Below are positions 11,801-26,800 of a DNA stretch of 64,000 bases, piece by piece. Location of the stretch: contig BEXV01000831.1 of NCBI GenBank assembly GCA_003118195.1, positions 56,057 through 120,056 on the forward strand, read 5' to 3'. Source of the stretch: Hemicentrotus pulcherrimus (lineage: Eukaryota > Echinodermata > Echinoidea > Camarodonta > Strongylocentrotidae). Position 1 is the stretch's first letter, and every line of letters begins with the position of its first letter. Position numbers and translations under genes: made by a program. The notes under the pieces were generated by a model. The model ran no database searches and was not told where the DNA came from. It saw only the letters and a list, made by a program, of their open reading frames with translations.

Positions 11801-14800
11801 ACTGTAGCCTACAGTACACACATTTCAAGTCATCAAGAAATTCATGTGACAATGAGCGTTAAATCCCTGTGGTGCGTACCTTGAGTTGATTAGTGGCTGC
11901 TTGTTGCTGGGTGGTCTGAGTAATGGTTCCAGTTGTTGCCTGCCCGCTACCACCACTCTGTGCCTGCTGGACCTGTTGCTGCAACTGTTGTAGCTGTTGC
12001 TGCTTGATCTTCATGAGAGCTAGCTGACTGAACTGGCCCAGGTTCTTCATGCTCAGCTGCGTACCTCCTGTCATAGAGAAGTTCAAATGAATGTGTCAAT
12101 ATACAGAGCGAACATTTTAATTTGTTTTATAATGATGATGGTATACAATGATCTAGTGTTGCGCAAGATTGTTACTGCAACTGTTGTAGCTGTTGCTGCT
12201 TGATCTTTATGAGAGCTAGCTGACTGAACTGGCCAAGGTTCTTCATGCTCAGCTGCGTACCTCCTGTCATAGAGAAGTTCAAATGGATGTGTCAATACAC
12301 AGAGCGTACATTTTACTTTGTTATAAAGATGAGGGAATACAACGATCTAATACTGTGCCAGATTGAGTCTTTCCTAAGTTTACCAACACAGGAGCTATAA
12401 TTTTCCCCGTGTTATAATGATGATGGAATACCGTATTTGGATGCTTCGCGGCAGCTCCGTTAAACGGGCCCTTCTTTGACTTTTGCAATGCATTGGCACG
12501 AACTTAGATCAAGATCTATCAGCAGATGTTATTTTTTTAAGTTTATTTTCGTCTTCATGTCGACAATGTGTGGAAATGTCCTGTATCATAGTGGTATAGC
12601 TATTGTACCGTTCGTACGTAGTCCCATATGTGCAAATTTGTCCTGGTTTTGACTTACTCTTTTTTTTTTTTTTTTCACTCTTCGCCGTAAAGGTCGCACC
12701 CCGACTTTTTGATATTTTCCCTTCCGAAAATACTGCGGCGTTTACGCCAGCAAATACGGTAGAATGATCTAGAGTTGCGTAAGATCGAGTCTTTCCTAAG
12801 TTTGCCAATACTGCAGCTAACATTTTACTTTGTTGGAATGATGATGAATGCAATGATCTAATGTTGTGGGTGATCGAGTCTTTCCTGAGTTTGCTAACAC
12901 TGGATCGTATATCGAATATACCCCTTCACTTTCTAAGCTCTGGATTGCGAATTTCAAAATGATATGAAATGTTGACAAATGAGGAACTAAATAATTTGCT
13001 CTTCATCGTATTGCTTTTGTGTGCCATCAACTTTAAAAACATGTATTACAAATCAAATTGAAAAGCTTCAACTAATGTGTCTTTTTAAGTTGTCTGATAA
13101 TAGTTAACTTCACGATTCCATATATCCATTTGAAGTTCTAAAAGAAACAAGATTTTCTGTGCCTAAACTTATTAGATATGATCAAACAATCAGTGGTTGG
13201 GACCACCTTTGGTACTTAGAGAGGGTTAAATGATTTCCTGGGACTCGAGAACAAGTCCATGTAGCGAGTCGAAGGTGTACCCCAGGATTTTGTTTAGTCA
13301 TTCGTTTGGAGGTAGTCCCATACCCCCGTGCCCCAAGGAGCTATACCATCTGTATAAAACGTCAGCATAGCATACCCGCGGCAAAGACCATCAAGAATAG
13401 CTTTGCTACAGGCTTGAATACAGGAACCACCTGGGCCCATTTTCATAAAACCTTACTAAGCCAGTTGATTAAGGTTTTATCAATACGAGCCCTGGGAAGT
13501 GTTTCAAAAAGACTAAGATGGACCTCAAGTTGGACTTTACTATGGCAGGCAGTTCATGCCACTGTCTCCCCTCACCATTATAATCTTCAGATATTATCTT
13601 TTCCTTCAATAATGAATTATAAAAAAAATGCAAATTATGTAGATTTGTGACCATGATTTGTATGTCCCTTGAGAGATAAATGACAGTAAATGGTGAGAGC
13701 AAACAGTGGCATGAACGGCCTGACATAGTAAAGTCCAACTTAAAGTTCATCTTAGTCTTTGTGAAACATCCCCTAGCTCCCACAGGTAACACATATCAAT
13801 ACCTTGCAATGAGACTGTTGGTGTGACCCTTGTCTGTTGACCCGTGGTCATGATGGAAGAGACCGAAGAGACGACGATCTGAGGAGATGATGTGCCTAGG
13901 GTCCTGACCTGACTAGTCACATTGGGTAAGGTGAGCTGGGGTACAGATGTACGTATGCCCTGGGACCGTACTACCTGAGCAGCTAGGGTACCAGATACCT
14001 GATGAGAGGGAAATAATCAATGATGATTAACTTACATCACTATTTATGTAGACTACAGCTCACAGTTACATTCCAGGCAAAATTATTTCCACACGGTATT
14101 CTGCTAGCTCTTTCGGGTACTCTAACAAAATAAAATTCAGTGTTTCCTAAATATCTTCAATTAAATCACACAGAAACAGCCCTTTTAGAGTTTTTTCTTC
14201 TTTTTCAGATCAGTATTTTAATGGGCCATTGTCTCTCTCGATGAACCTCCAATGAAAGCTGAATCATTTTACAATCATTGCCTGTTTTTTCTGGCATTTA
14301 TCAGCTCCCAAAGTCATCTTTTCTGAAGCTTTTATTCGGGACAGTTTTTCATCAATTAAGCTGGTTCCTTCAGGCCCGCAGAGTCCTATTAAACATGAAG
14401 ATTTGTGTCTCCTTGGTACAATGTTTGACAACTTCGTATTATTGGTAGAGATGTTGATGGGATGTTTTAATACTCACCCTTATGGGCTGTGTGACTGTTG
14501 TACCAAGGGCTGTCCTGCTTATTGTACCAGACTGCTGTTAGAAAGATAAAGATATCAAAAACTCCATTCAAACACACAAGTATGGCATTCATCTTCAAAC
14601 AATATTTTTTTTTACAGACAAGGAATTCAGGCATTAGAGAGAAGAATTAAAGACTTTCACCCAAAAAGAGAGTAAATTTCTGACGTTTTAAAATGAATTT
14701 GTAGGTCAGGGTATTCTTAAAATGATTGGCTAACATTTTTAGGAATTTAAAAATATCTAATTCCGTTACTTGAAAATGGTATAAACATGCAAGGTATAAA

Positions 14801-17800
14801 CATGCAAGGTATGATTTTAAAATATGGCTCTGAGAGTCTCAAGTCATAAAACCTTTGGGAAGTATTTGAAAACTCGAGTAAGTCTCTATTTAAAAGGTCT
14901 CAGAGACGTGATATTATACAAAATCGTGGATTGCGTTGAACTTACAGCTTTTCAGTCTAAACAATGGTAGTTTTCAGGGTTTTTGAGTATTAATACATGT
15001 ACCCATACACATGTTTCATTTAGTTTGAGAATTTTTTAGATCGGCTATTCGCAAAGCTAGCCAATCACTTTAAGGTTTAAATGAAATGGATAACGATAGG
15101 AAAGACATGCTCATATTATACACATGGAGTTGCATTATAGAAAAACTTAAATTTAAATTAATTCCAACTTGTTTAATATTGAGACCTTACATTACACTGA
15201 ATATATGTCTTGTTTGTATCAGGGAAGTCAATAGGGAGCAATAAATACATCTTTCAGAAAAGTACCATGTATTTTTAGGTCTGTGGTTTCTTGTGAGGTC
15301 TGAGGATATATTGTTCATTTGTCACTTATTTCAGGTATCTGCATACATGGCTACTGCTGTAAAATCAGAAAATTTCATGACATGAAACATTTGCAAATCT
15401 GAACCTCTCATAAAATTCACCAACATTCCATGCACTCAAAAATGTCTGACTTATACAGTATTATCTTAGTCCTGTGGATTTCCTACAGGCATTCTTACCA
15501 AGACAGTGGCGCCGGCAGCTGTACCCACTGGCTGGGCAGTCACCTGTGTGGCTGTGCCTTGTTGCTGTGCCTGTTGCTGCTTAGTGGCAGCCAAGAGACG
15601 CTGTTGCTGCTGCTGTTCCTGTTGCAGCTATATATATCGAGAGAAAGGAATATTTAACGGTAAGTCAATGAGCATTGATCACTGAAGCAAGTTAGTCATC
15701 TTGACCTACCCATGATTTTTATATACAAAGAAACCTGTCTATAAAGACCACCCATTGTAGACAAGAAAAATGGTCTTTATAGGCAGATGGTCTTGTTCCT
15801 TTAACACATGTTTCAATGAGAAACCATTTTCAAGGGAAACAAACAATGTGGTCTTTGTAGGCAGGTGGTCACTAATGCAGGTTTGACTGTATCAAGGTGA
15901 CAAAAGGTTTCAACAGACATCGAAACATGACTTCAATTCATTAAAGGGATGGCCTGCTGGAAATCCATGCGTGTTGAATGTCATTCGCTTGTCCTATATT
16001 GCACGCAAATGTGGAGCGATCATTTTGAAGCAGCGAAAAATTAGCGTTGAGGGTGGGGTGGGTTGCTTTCATGTTCGTTATTCTTCGTGTAAATGCGAGC
16101 TGCATAGGGAATTATGTGTCCGTTTTACCGATTATATACGCAGAACCCTGATTACTGTTCGAGTCGGGCCAAGCTCGAAACCACCACGATCAGCGACTTT
16201 CCGATCCCTTTAAGGAGTGATATACCAAGACCCTTGTTGTCTACTCTATTTCATACCAAAACATATCCTAGATTCAATCAATATAGATGCCTGAAAGGCT
16301 AAAGAGCACTTTGGAGGCTTCAGTTTGTTCACAGTAAAATCAGTGTCCCAAGTCTGGTGCCAGACAACATACAAGACATTTGTCTGAGGATATAGACCAG
16401 GAGTATGATTTCTGAGGCTGTAAGCACCATGCACACTATTGATAAGCAAAACAGGCGACTCTAGTCTGAAAGCCTCAGATATATTATATACATATTGAAA
16501 AGATGTCTAACCTTTTTCTCTCTGGCAAGCTTTTGCTGAGCCTGTAGAGCTGCAAGCTGTAAAGAAGAGAAAAAGAAGAGAAAGAGATAATACATATGAA
16601 AACTTAAATCTCCAGGTAAAAAGCAACCTTTTACAATGCATGAGAAAGATTCAATAAGTTCTACAGTGACAGCTTGACATGTGCATGCATGTCAGAGAGA
16701 ATGAACATCCTATCAATACTACTCGACACCTGGGACATACAAATATCAGATTACATTGAACAGGCACGGCAATGGGGCTTTTTAAATGCTACACAATTTG
16801 TTTTAAAGGGATTGGGTATAATCAGACAAGCGTTGGCTTGTAAGCGTCATGGGATTCCTGACTGACCTAAAGGTTTATAATTATGATTGCAGCAGGAGCT
16901 AAATCCAGGATTTTGTTAAGAATCCGAGGCTAAGATACACAACACCTTTAAACAATGTCTATAAGATTTGCTCTTACAGCCATGAGAATTGCTCACAGCC
17001 TTGAAAACAATAAACGCAGCCTTTTCTAGGGTTTACAAAGCTACACTTTTCTATACTACTGTATGTTCTTCTCCACATCAGACACGCACTAAATCTTTTT
17101 CACATGAGACTTCAAGACGCTTGAAACCAGAAGACTTCCATACCTTCTTTTCTCTGGCTATCCTCTCAGCTCTCTTCAGGGCTACTTCGCTGGGTACCAT
17201 AGGCTTGTCATAGTTGATCCCAGACTCGGCCAGTATTGCACTGTGCTTAGGATTCTTCAGCAGTGGGTTGTTTAGTCTGAAAAATAATATCCATATATGC
17301 AATCATATTGCTACTATGGTCATAAACAATACAAAAATAATATTTTTTTGATGTTAAGGCGATTTGTCGCTGGTTCAATGAGACGCATACTTGCAAAAAT
17401 AATATCTGTGATTTATACAGCTCTTTTCCATTTACAAGTGTCCCAAGTCTGGTGCCAGACAACGTATAAGACATTTGTCAGAGGATATAGACCAGGAGTT
17501 TGATTTCTGAGGCTGTAAGCACCATGCACACTATTGATAAGCAGAACAGGCGACTCTAGTCTGAAAGCCTCAAATCAAAATTTGTTGGTTCAATATGCCG
17601 CATGCTTGCAAAAATAATATCTGTGATTTATACAGCTCTTCTTCAATTTACAAGAAATTTATGAAAATGAGAAACTTGTCCAAACTTTATTAAACATCGC
17701 TCACAAAAAAATTATCAACACTAAATTATTACTCTGGTCACAGGACTCAATCATCATTCAGCACAATGCTATGCCTAAGGGAAAACAAGTGGAAAATTAA

Positions 17801-20800
17801 TATACCCTAAAACGAAACCACCAATTTGCTGCCTAAATGACAAAGGAAATCAGCACAATGCTATGCCTAAGGGAAAACGAGTGGAAAATTAATATACCCT
17901 AAAGCGAAACCACGAATTGGCTGCCTAAATGACAAAGGAAACCTGAATAACATGTTACCGTATAGCATTATAAACAACTTACACTTGTTTGAGGAATGGT
18001 TGGCGTTTGTTGATGGCCATCTTGATACCATCAAACTTGGATGAGTAGAGCATGGTATGAGATGAGTTTCCATCCTGGGCATGGAGTTGACTTGACTTCA
18101 TCGGACGATTGTTCTTCGTCTGCATGTAAGACAACATTTGCAAATTAATGACTACGTTTACCAATGCTGCCTCTATGTATCTCTGAGAATGTAAGTACAG
18201 AAACTGTGACATCATTAAAAATCTATTTTTAGAATTTTCCAATTTGAACTTCATTTTCCAAAAGAGCATTAAAAGTAATGTCCAAATGTTGAAAACAAAT
18301 TGAATATGTTAAGCACTAGCTAGGATATGACCATCTGAATAAATAAGAGTTCATTAGGAATCACTGTTATTTTGCTCTGGTTGATAACATTCAGACTTTA
18401 AATGACTTCAGTCCACATTTTCAAAAACAAGAGAAAACTAATCAAGGATGATCAGCCGAAAGATAGTTTGTTTTGGCAAAATCATGACGATAGAGCAGTG
18501 GTATTGAAACCGGGAGGTCCCGGGTTCAAAACCAAGTCAATGCACTGATTGCGCTCGTGCCATTTGGTAAGGCATTTACCCCATTTCCTATCCCCTCAGA
18601 GAGGACTTAAAGCCATAGGTCCCCTGGTTGTTTACTTGTGAGCATATATATGCTTCCTAATTCCACGGGCTTGAAAATGAAAGAAGCATGCTTAAAGTCA
18701 TCCCACATGCACAAGGATACAAGCTACCTGTTAACAAAATACCAGAACAAAGATGGTTTTACTCACACTCACCCTGTAGATACCCTTAGACTTCTTCTGC
18801 TTCTTGGGGTTTGTGTCGTAGAGGATCTTGCCCTCCTCTCTGGGGATGATGACACTCTCGTAGCGGTTGCAGCACTGCTTGGGCGAGCGGAAGGTGCGGC
18901 TGCAGGCATTGACGATGTCACTCACCAGGTCCCAGTTGATGATGTGGCCTGGGACCAGAGGCTGCAGGGTTAAGGGAAGCTCCAGGAGGGTCTGTACCGC
19001 CTGCAGGATGGTAAAATGAAACAAAGACATTCTGTTATATTCTGATACCTTTATAAGCTTTCCCTGTTATAAACAAATAAAATCTGCAAGAAAAGACTGT
19101 ATGAAATGACATAATAGATCCCTGAAAAGCTAAATAATAATAATACAGCATTTGTAATGCCCAATCGATCTAGTATACCATTCTTAGACGCAGAGGGAGA
19201 TTATTACCCTGGCTTTAGCACGGCCGCCATCACGGCGCTCTAGCATTTCAAAGAATTAATTCCTGCCAGGTACCCATTCACATCACCTGGGTTGAGAGTG
19301 GCAAATGTAGATAAATGTCTTGCCAAAGGACATCAGTGCCGCACCGGGACTCGAACCTTGTGATAGCTCTTTTAGGGCTTCAGAGAATTACAGAATGAAC
19401 ATTGGTTTGTTCGCAGTAAAAGCAGTGTCCCAAGTCTGGTGCCAGACAACCTATAAGACATTTGTCTGAGGATATAGACCAGGAATTTGATTTCTGAGTC
19501 TGTAAGCAACATGCACACTATTGATAAGCACAACAGGCGACTCTAGTCTGAAAGCCTCAGATCAATATTTGCTGGAAATGTTCACATATAAATGATGTTC
19601 GCAAGTGAATAGTAATCATGCTCATTTTAACAATACCAGAAATCAGTTTACTCACAACAAAAGCTGCGATGAATTGGGATGGGTATGATCACATAGGAAA
19701 TATCATGCTCATGAATGACTAAACATCTTCAATCTCTTTTGTGTCTTCCTTAGAACACAATTCACTCCTTGTAATTAGTATATCAGGATAAAACGGTCAT
19801 ACAGGTTGCACCATGTCTAGACATACAGGCCAAATATACTAGGCCAAGTCAAATATACTAGAGCGAGTCCAAGGTATTTGGTCATTTTGTGCTGCATACA
19901 GTACCAAGTATTGTGGATACGACACAACGCAAAATGACGCTGATATTTGACCAGGTGGTCATTATAACATCAAAAAATCAGTCCTAGCAAGTGATATCAC
20001 GTGACAAGCTGTGCATCTGTAAGGGGTATCTAATATACTAAAATCTTGGATATGGTTTGTAACGTTACAGGGATCGGCCATTAAAGCCTGTCTGCACTAG
20101 TTTGGCCAGGAGGGATTAGACCTTACTGCACGGTCACTTACAGGTCAAATCAGCTCTCAATTAACACAAGAAAAAGGGGATCATGGGGGGCCAATGGGTA
20201 CCGCTTAGGCATTGTTTGCTATATAGAGGGAGCAAGTAGCTACAAGTAGTGCAGACAGGCTTTAAAACGAGCTGATGAACACAACAGTTTTAGTCTGACC
20301 AAACGTACCTGAAGCAATGCCCAGTCCTCATTGATGAGCCATTCCAGCTTGTCCAGTGAAGTGGTCTCAATGGTCGCGGGTCGATGGACGACAGGCATGG
20401 GCTTGACGACCGGCTTACCGGCCAGAGCACGCATCTTCTGCTGCTTGGCCTCGCGTCGCATCCTGATGAGGGCTGCCGAGGGTCGGTTGAAGAGGGACTG
20501 AGGGGGCGCAGGCAGCACCGGAGTCTGCTGCACGGTCTCTGACTTCTGGTGGTGATGATGGTGGTGATGGTGACCGTGACTCTTGATCTTACGAGCAGGG
20601 ACAACTGCAGGACAGGGTCAAATCATAGGATATCTCTTGAAGATTCATCTTCTTTATATCCAACACAATTTTAATTCACAATGTTCATGAGCTTTTTGTC
20701 TGGACCACTTTTCATCTTAATAATAAGTTAACCAGATGCATTGAATTCATATGAAATAATTGTAAGACAAACTATTAAACATCGTTGCAATAAACACTTG

Positions 20801-23800
20801 ATGCACATTGACCATGCGTCCCAGATGATGAGAGTCATACACAATTGAACATACGTTATCTTTAACGCATCTAATATTCTAAATGTAGATGTATTTTAAG
20901 AGTAACTGATCAATTTACCAGCCTGATTTTCTAAAATAAATAAACAGTATACAGAGAGAATGATTAAAAGACAAAAATATTCTTAGATTAACCATCATGG
21001 AACTGTTTGCACTCATTTATTTTCAAAAGTGCTACCATTGATGTAAAGCTAGAACATCACTGGGCCTACAACTCATGCAAGGAAACAAAGAACCCCCAGC
21101 AACCGTAATCAACAATTTTGGGAACCCCCTCGCGAATGCCGTTCACAATTTGTCGCCAAAGGTCACAGCCCAGTGAGATAGGGATTTTACTAACCTGCAC
21201 CTTGTTCCACTTTAATCTTCTTGGTTTCCTTCTTATGGAAGACGGAAGGCAGCTGAGATTCAGTCATGATGGACGGCTCATAGCCCAAACACATCACATG
21301 GTCAACGTATACATCATTGTCATCTTGTGGAGGAGTGGGAGGAGCCCAGATCTGAGAATGAGAAGGAACATGAACAATAATTACAGGTTCAATTATTATT
21401 GAATTATCAGAGTCATGATAGATGGTTCATAGCCTTAGCACATCACATGGTCAACGTATACATCATTGTCATCTTGAGGCGAAGTGGGAGGAGCCCAGAT
21501 CTGAGAATTAGAAGGCACAAACGGTAAAGAATCATTACAGATCCAATTATTATCAAAGTATCCAAGTCATATAGCCTTAGCACATCACATGGTCAATGTA
21601 TACATCATTGTCATCTTGTGGAGGAGTGGGAGGAGCCCAGATCTGAAAATTTGGGGCAATATGATTAGCACTATATTCTCTTTCCACAAAGATATGTTGA
21701 AAGAATGTCTGAGAGGTATAGAATTATAAAAATGGGTGGCAACTTCTACATGAAGTCCATTTCTTCACAAAGGTTACTGTATGCAGTCTCGTAAAAAGGA
21801 TAAACATGTTGGATATCTCAAACTGAAAGACCATATCTATTCAGTGAACATTTTTACATATTCTTCTGAGTGTCCTCTATGTACAGGTATCAATAAACCA
21901 TGTTGCTATCACACTGCAAGTCATCAAAGATAGCATTACAAATGCAGAAAGATTGATGCCTTTCTGATCAATACTAGTGTCTAATCTCAAAATAAATCAA
22001 ATTTTGTGCACATTATCTAAAGAACATATAGAAATCAACAATAGGGTCTGCTACTCACCGGCATTATTTCATCTTTCTGCGAGATGTAAACCTGATAATA
22101 AAAAGAAGAAAAGAATATATAAAATTATTGTTTCAATGTCACAAGAAAGGAATGAGAGATGAGTAATTCGATCATGAATCATGAGATTATAAATTAAGCA
22201 TGTTGTCATCTCCTAAAGGGATTTATCATGAATTGTACTCAATTGTTTGGACCTTATCGAAGCTGTGTGTCTGATGTAGGTCAGTCAGTAGGGTAGTCAG
22301 TAGGGTAGTCAGTAGAGTAGTCAGTAGGGTAGTCACATCATTATTTATACTGCTCTACCAGAGGGCCTTGCAATTATTGGCCAAGCATTGTGTCTATTTA
22401 ATACACCTGGGCCCCCGTCTAATAAGGAGATGATATCAAAGCCAAACTTTAGTACTGGTAATGCAATTGCATTGTGAAAGAAAAGGTGTGGAAAGGATCA
22501 GAAACAGTTGATCATGTAGCATGTAAGTATTGGTGAGCACTGCAAGGGTCTGGAGTCATCAAAATCATAATAAATTTGACCGAGTCTTTGTAAAGTAACA
22601 AGCACTGTTCACAGAAAGCTATATATGGGACAACATACATGGTGTCGGGGTTGGTACTACCTTGATTTCCTTGTCTTTCTATGCTCATTACTCAGCCAGT
22701 ATACATTTTCTTCCAAAATTGTTTGGCACATGTTATTTATTTGTAATCTTGAACATTCAGTGTAAATTTTGTTTGATTCTGTGAGAATTTATTTTCTTTT
22801 TTTTTAACAGTACTGGAGTTTCTCTTTAATCACAACTTATTTGCGATTTATATTAATCACAGCTATGTACATAAAATATAAGGGACTGCAAACCTCATTT
22901 ATCATTCTTGATTGAAATCACAATACACTTACGCCACTTATAATATTTCACAGTACATGGGCATACTCATGTAGCTGGACACCACATCACAAAAAAATTA
23001 AAGAGTTGATATCAAACGCAGATAAGTTGCGATTGATATCAATCGTACCTATGTACATAAGAGATAGGAGATGGCAAACTTGTCATTGATTGGAGGACTT
23101 ACGATTGATTTGGATCAACCGTAACTCTTTATAAGACGGGGCCCCGGGTCGAAAGGGACAAATGGACATGCAGGTAAAACATGGTGTCCAAGGATGCAAC
23201 AGAGCGAGGTTGGATTAAACCTAGGACCTCTTGTATGAGAGTAAAGAGCCTTCACCAATATACCATAGTACTCCTTCTGACTCTAGTGCAAGATTCTTCA
23301 AATTAAATGTCAAGAGCAATTAGGTTGAAGTGTTGATCAATGTTATGTACAGAGGACATTCTGCAGCTGTGTTGCTGGGGAACAGGCAACCATTTCTTTT
23401 CCCTGATATGCCTTGGCCATTCTACAACTCATGTTCTTTTTATAAATGTAATGCTTCCTGGGCGAAATTTATTTAAACACATTTGTGGCTTACACCCAGT
23501 AAATATGATCGATTGATCGATCTGTATTGAAAAAACAAGGACAAACAAAAAAGTTCAGACAAGAATATCTCTGCAGTCAATTTTCTACATCAACATCCTG
23601 GACCATACTCTTTAGTACTGAACCATAACTCAGGACCCAATTTCAATTTCAATTTGAACTTAAACCCTAACCCAGTATCTTTGACAAAATGAAGCTCGGT
23701 GGAAATGTTACCGTAGCAAAAGTATGGCCCTTGCACAATAAGCGAGTTCGTAATTAGGATTTGCGCATGTGCAGATAAAGGTCATTCGGACCCAAATTGT

Positions 23801-26800
23801 AAAACCATTTGAGACGAATACCTGTATCGTGCTAATGAAAGTTATGTAATAAGTATTCATATATGAACCAACAGTACATTTATCTGATACACAGGTGGAA
23901 GTATTCTTCTCAAGAGACAAACAAAAGGTATTCATGAAGCACCTCCATCACTTTGGCAGTGATTATTCTAAAATGCAGAGGTGGGAAGTATCCATCGTGT
24001 CTAAGATCTGTGGATATTTTGGGGTCACGCGGTCCAGAGCTATTTACGAACTCGCTTATTGGAGTCATTCTACTACTTCAAGCTACAGCAGACTAACTTG
24101 TCTATGCTAGCAGGGGTTACAGATCGCCAGGTATTGTAAAACTTCTCTGGAAATTGCTGGATCATTCTTAACATTTTCCAAAAACAGACTTCGCAAACCA
24201 CCTTAGTTGTCTTTTAGGTCATTAAACATTATGTTTATTCCTTTATCATTAAAAACGGAGATGCAAGCAGGGGTTACAGATCTCCCGGTATTGTAAAACT
24301 TCTCTGGTAATTGCTGGATCATTCTTAAATTTTTCCAAAAACAAATTTCGCCAACGTCCTTAGTTGTCCTTTAGGTCATTAAACATTTTTGTTAATCTTT
24401 TATCATTAAAATGCTGCTCGATTCCCTCATGTAAAGAATCTTTTTTTTTTTTCCTTCTTTTTTTCCCTTCTATCATTAAAATGCTGCTCGATTCCCTCAT
24501 GTAAAGAATCTTTTTTTTTTTTTTTTTTTTNCCAAGATTTGGCCAAATTTCTTATCATTTTGATGATTCCAGAACCTTGCAATACACACATATACTAGAT
24601 GATCAACCTTTTCTGATAGATTCCACACCGTTTCTTTCACAATGCAATCACATGACCAGAACTCAACTTTATCTTTAACGAGTTTCTACTGTATGTATAT
24701 AAAGGGGCCTGCCAACTATACAATAAATCACTTTGGGCTAAGGATTACATCAATTATTTCTGTACCAAGATATTGTATACCTAATTTTCCTTATAATATT
24801 ATTGTTGAATTGAAAAAGAAATGATGGTTCTTCTCTGGTTCATAGGACTCTAAATTTGATTGTAAATTTATGATAATGTTCATTCATAAGACTAAGTCCC
24901 CATTATGGGTATTTTTGTTGTACTTCAGATTTTGCACTTACCATGAGAAACCACATCTCCATAAATCAAACCACCTAGACCCATGTTACATCTAGTTCTA
25001 AACTTATTTTGGGGGCACCCCTCCCCGTCACAACATGACTAGGGCACCCTTTATTTAGGTGTAAATTATTCAAGTTGGACTTAACTATGGCAGGCTGTTC
25101 ATGACACTGTTTTCTCCTACCATTATGATCTTTAGATAGTATTGTTTCCTTCATTAATTAATCATCAAAAAATGGAGATTCTGTACATTTGTGACTATTA
25201 TTTATATGTCCCTTGAGAGACCATTGCCAGTAAATGGTGACAGCTAACTGTGGCATGAACGGCCTGCAATAGTAGAGTCCAAATTAAATTAAATCTTAGT
25301 CTTTGTGAAACACCCCCTGTTGTGTTTTCTCAAACATATTGAAGAGTTGATTATTTATCATTGGTTCCCAATATTATAATTCATTGTGATAGATGATTCA
25401 ACCAACTTATTTCTTTTTGAACAAGTTTTATCCCTTACGATGTGAAATTATCCTTTCCTATCGTGATGTGTGCAGAAAAGAAGTCAGTAACCGATTGATG
25501 CCTTTCATTTCAAATTGAGGGGACTTGTGGAGGTTTACAACATTATTAGCCAGACAAAATTTCAATTGTTCCATATCGTTCTAGAAACCTGGAAGAAATC
25601 AAGAAGTGCTTTAAAAATGTAATGCTATATCCTTTGTCCTTTTTGGGTCTCTCTCTCTACTTCAGATTTTATTCCCGCTACATGTGTACTTAACTAGATT
25701 GAATCTGCTGCTCATGGCACAAACAGGATTAAAAAGGAATTAACAGATTCATTATTCACCCTTTCTGTTCCAACCCAAGAGCAGCAGATCCCATTCAAAT
25801 ATACTATTTAGTACAAATGTGTAACTGATAAAAGTCCAAGTCTGAAGTAGAGACATGTATGTTCAAGGGGAAGTCCACCCGTTAATTAGTTGGTTTAAAT
25901 AAAAACAGATAAATTAGGAGCAATAGATTCATAAGTTTGCGGAAAATCCAATAAAAAAATTGGTTATACATGTTTTGAAGTTGTAAACAATGAAACACAT
26001 ATTGGCAACTCTGCGATTCATTTTTGGAGTTCTTCTCCGACTTTGCTCTGTACTGAATATTAAATAAAATTCCGTTGTTTTAGTCACTGATGAAGGAATA
26101 GATTTGTTTTATACAGAGGTTGTGTTGAACAATGAAATTGAATTCATGATTTTCTTTTTTTAGCTCAGAGCAAATGGAAGGACCTTGCAAGATTCATCAC
26201 AAGAGTTGCAAATTTGTAGTTGATCAATTGATACTTCAAAATACTGGTGTAGATGGCTTTCTTATGTAAAATCAGAGTTTGGTCAAACTTTTAGATTAGT
26301 TCCTATAACTTTTTTCCCCGTTTCCATTTCAACCAAATAAATATCCAGGTGGACTTCCATCTAAATTGTGAAGGTTTTTCCCACAGATGACATCTAGGGC
26401 CAAATTTTAACTTCCAGCAGTATAAATTAGGATAGTTCTTTGCAATCCTAGTGGCAAAAAGTGGTTTAAATCTGAAAGGCAGATTTTAAACAGAATTTTG
26501 ACATAATTTGCTCTAATTATCATGTCACATCAGGATTATTTGTTCCTTTTTTAGTAATCAAAGGCGTCAAACAAATAGCAAGACCTACAGATTTTTCCAG
26601 AAATTAAATTCCAACCGACTTAAAAATACAGGAGTGTAGACATGGCTCCACATTGCATAATGTAATATCCCTCTTGTATCCACAGGGGTGAGTTTGTATG
26701 GCACAGGCTTAGTGTTTTCATTTTCACAAATACAAAGGACAAAACCAAAAATATATAGATAAAAATTCCAGATTTTTTTTTAATCCAGTCATTTTTGGTT

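Noticed and set aside
12083..12295. 70-aa ORF as a separate gene
   Set aside because: It is the duplicated exon 44 start read in another frame together with intron.
18484..18655. Functional tRNA gene
   Set aside because: Only a B-box-like motif is clear and no cloverleaf closes; the body matches a dispersed SINE.
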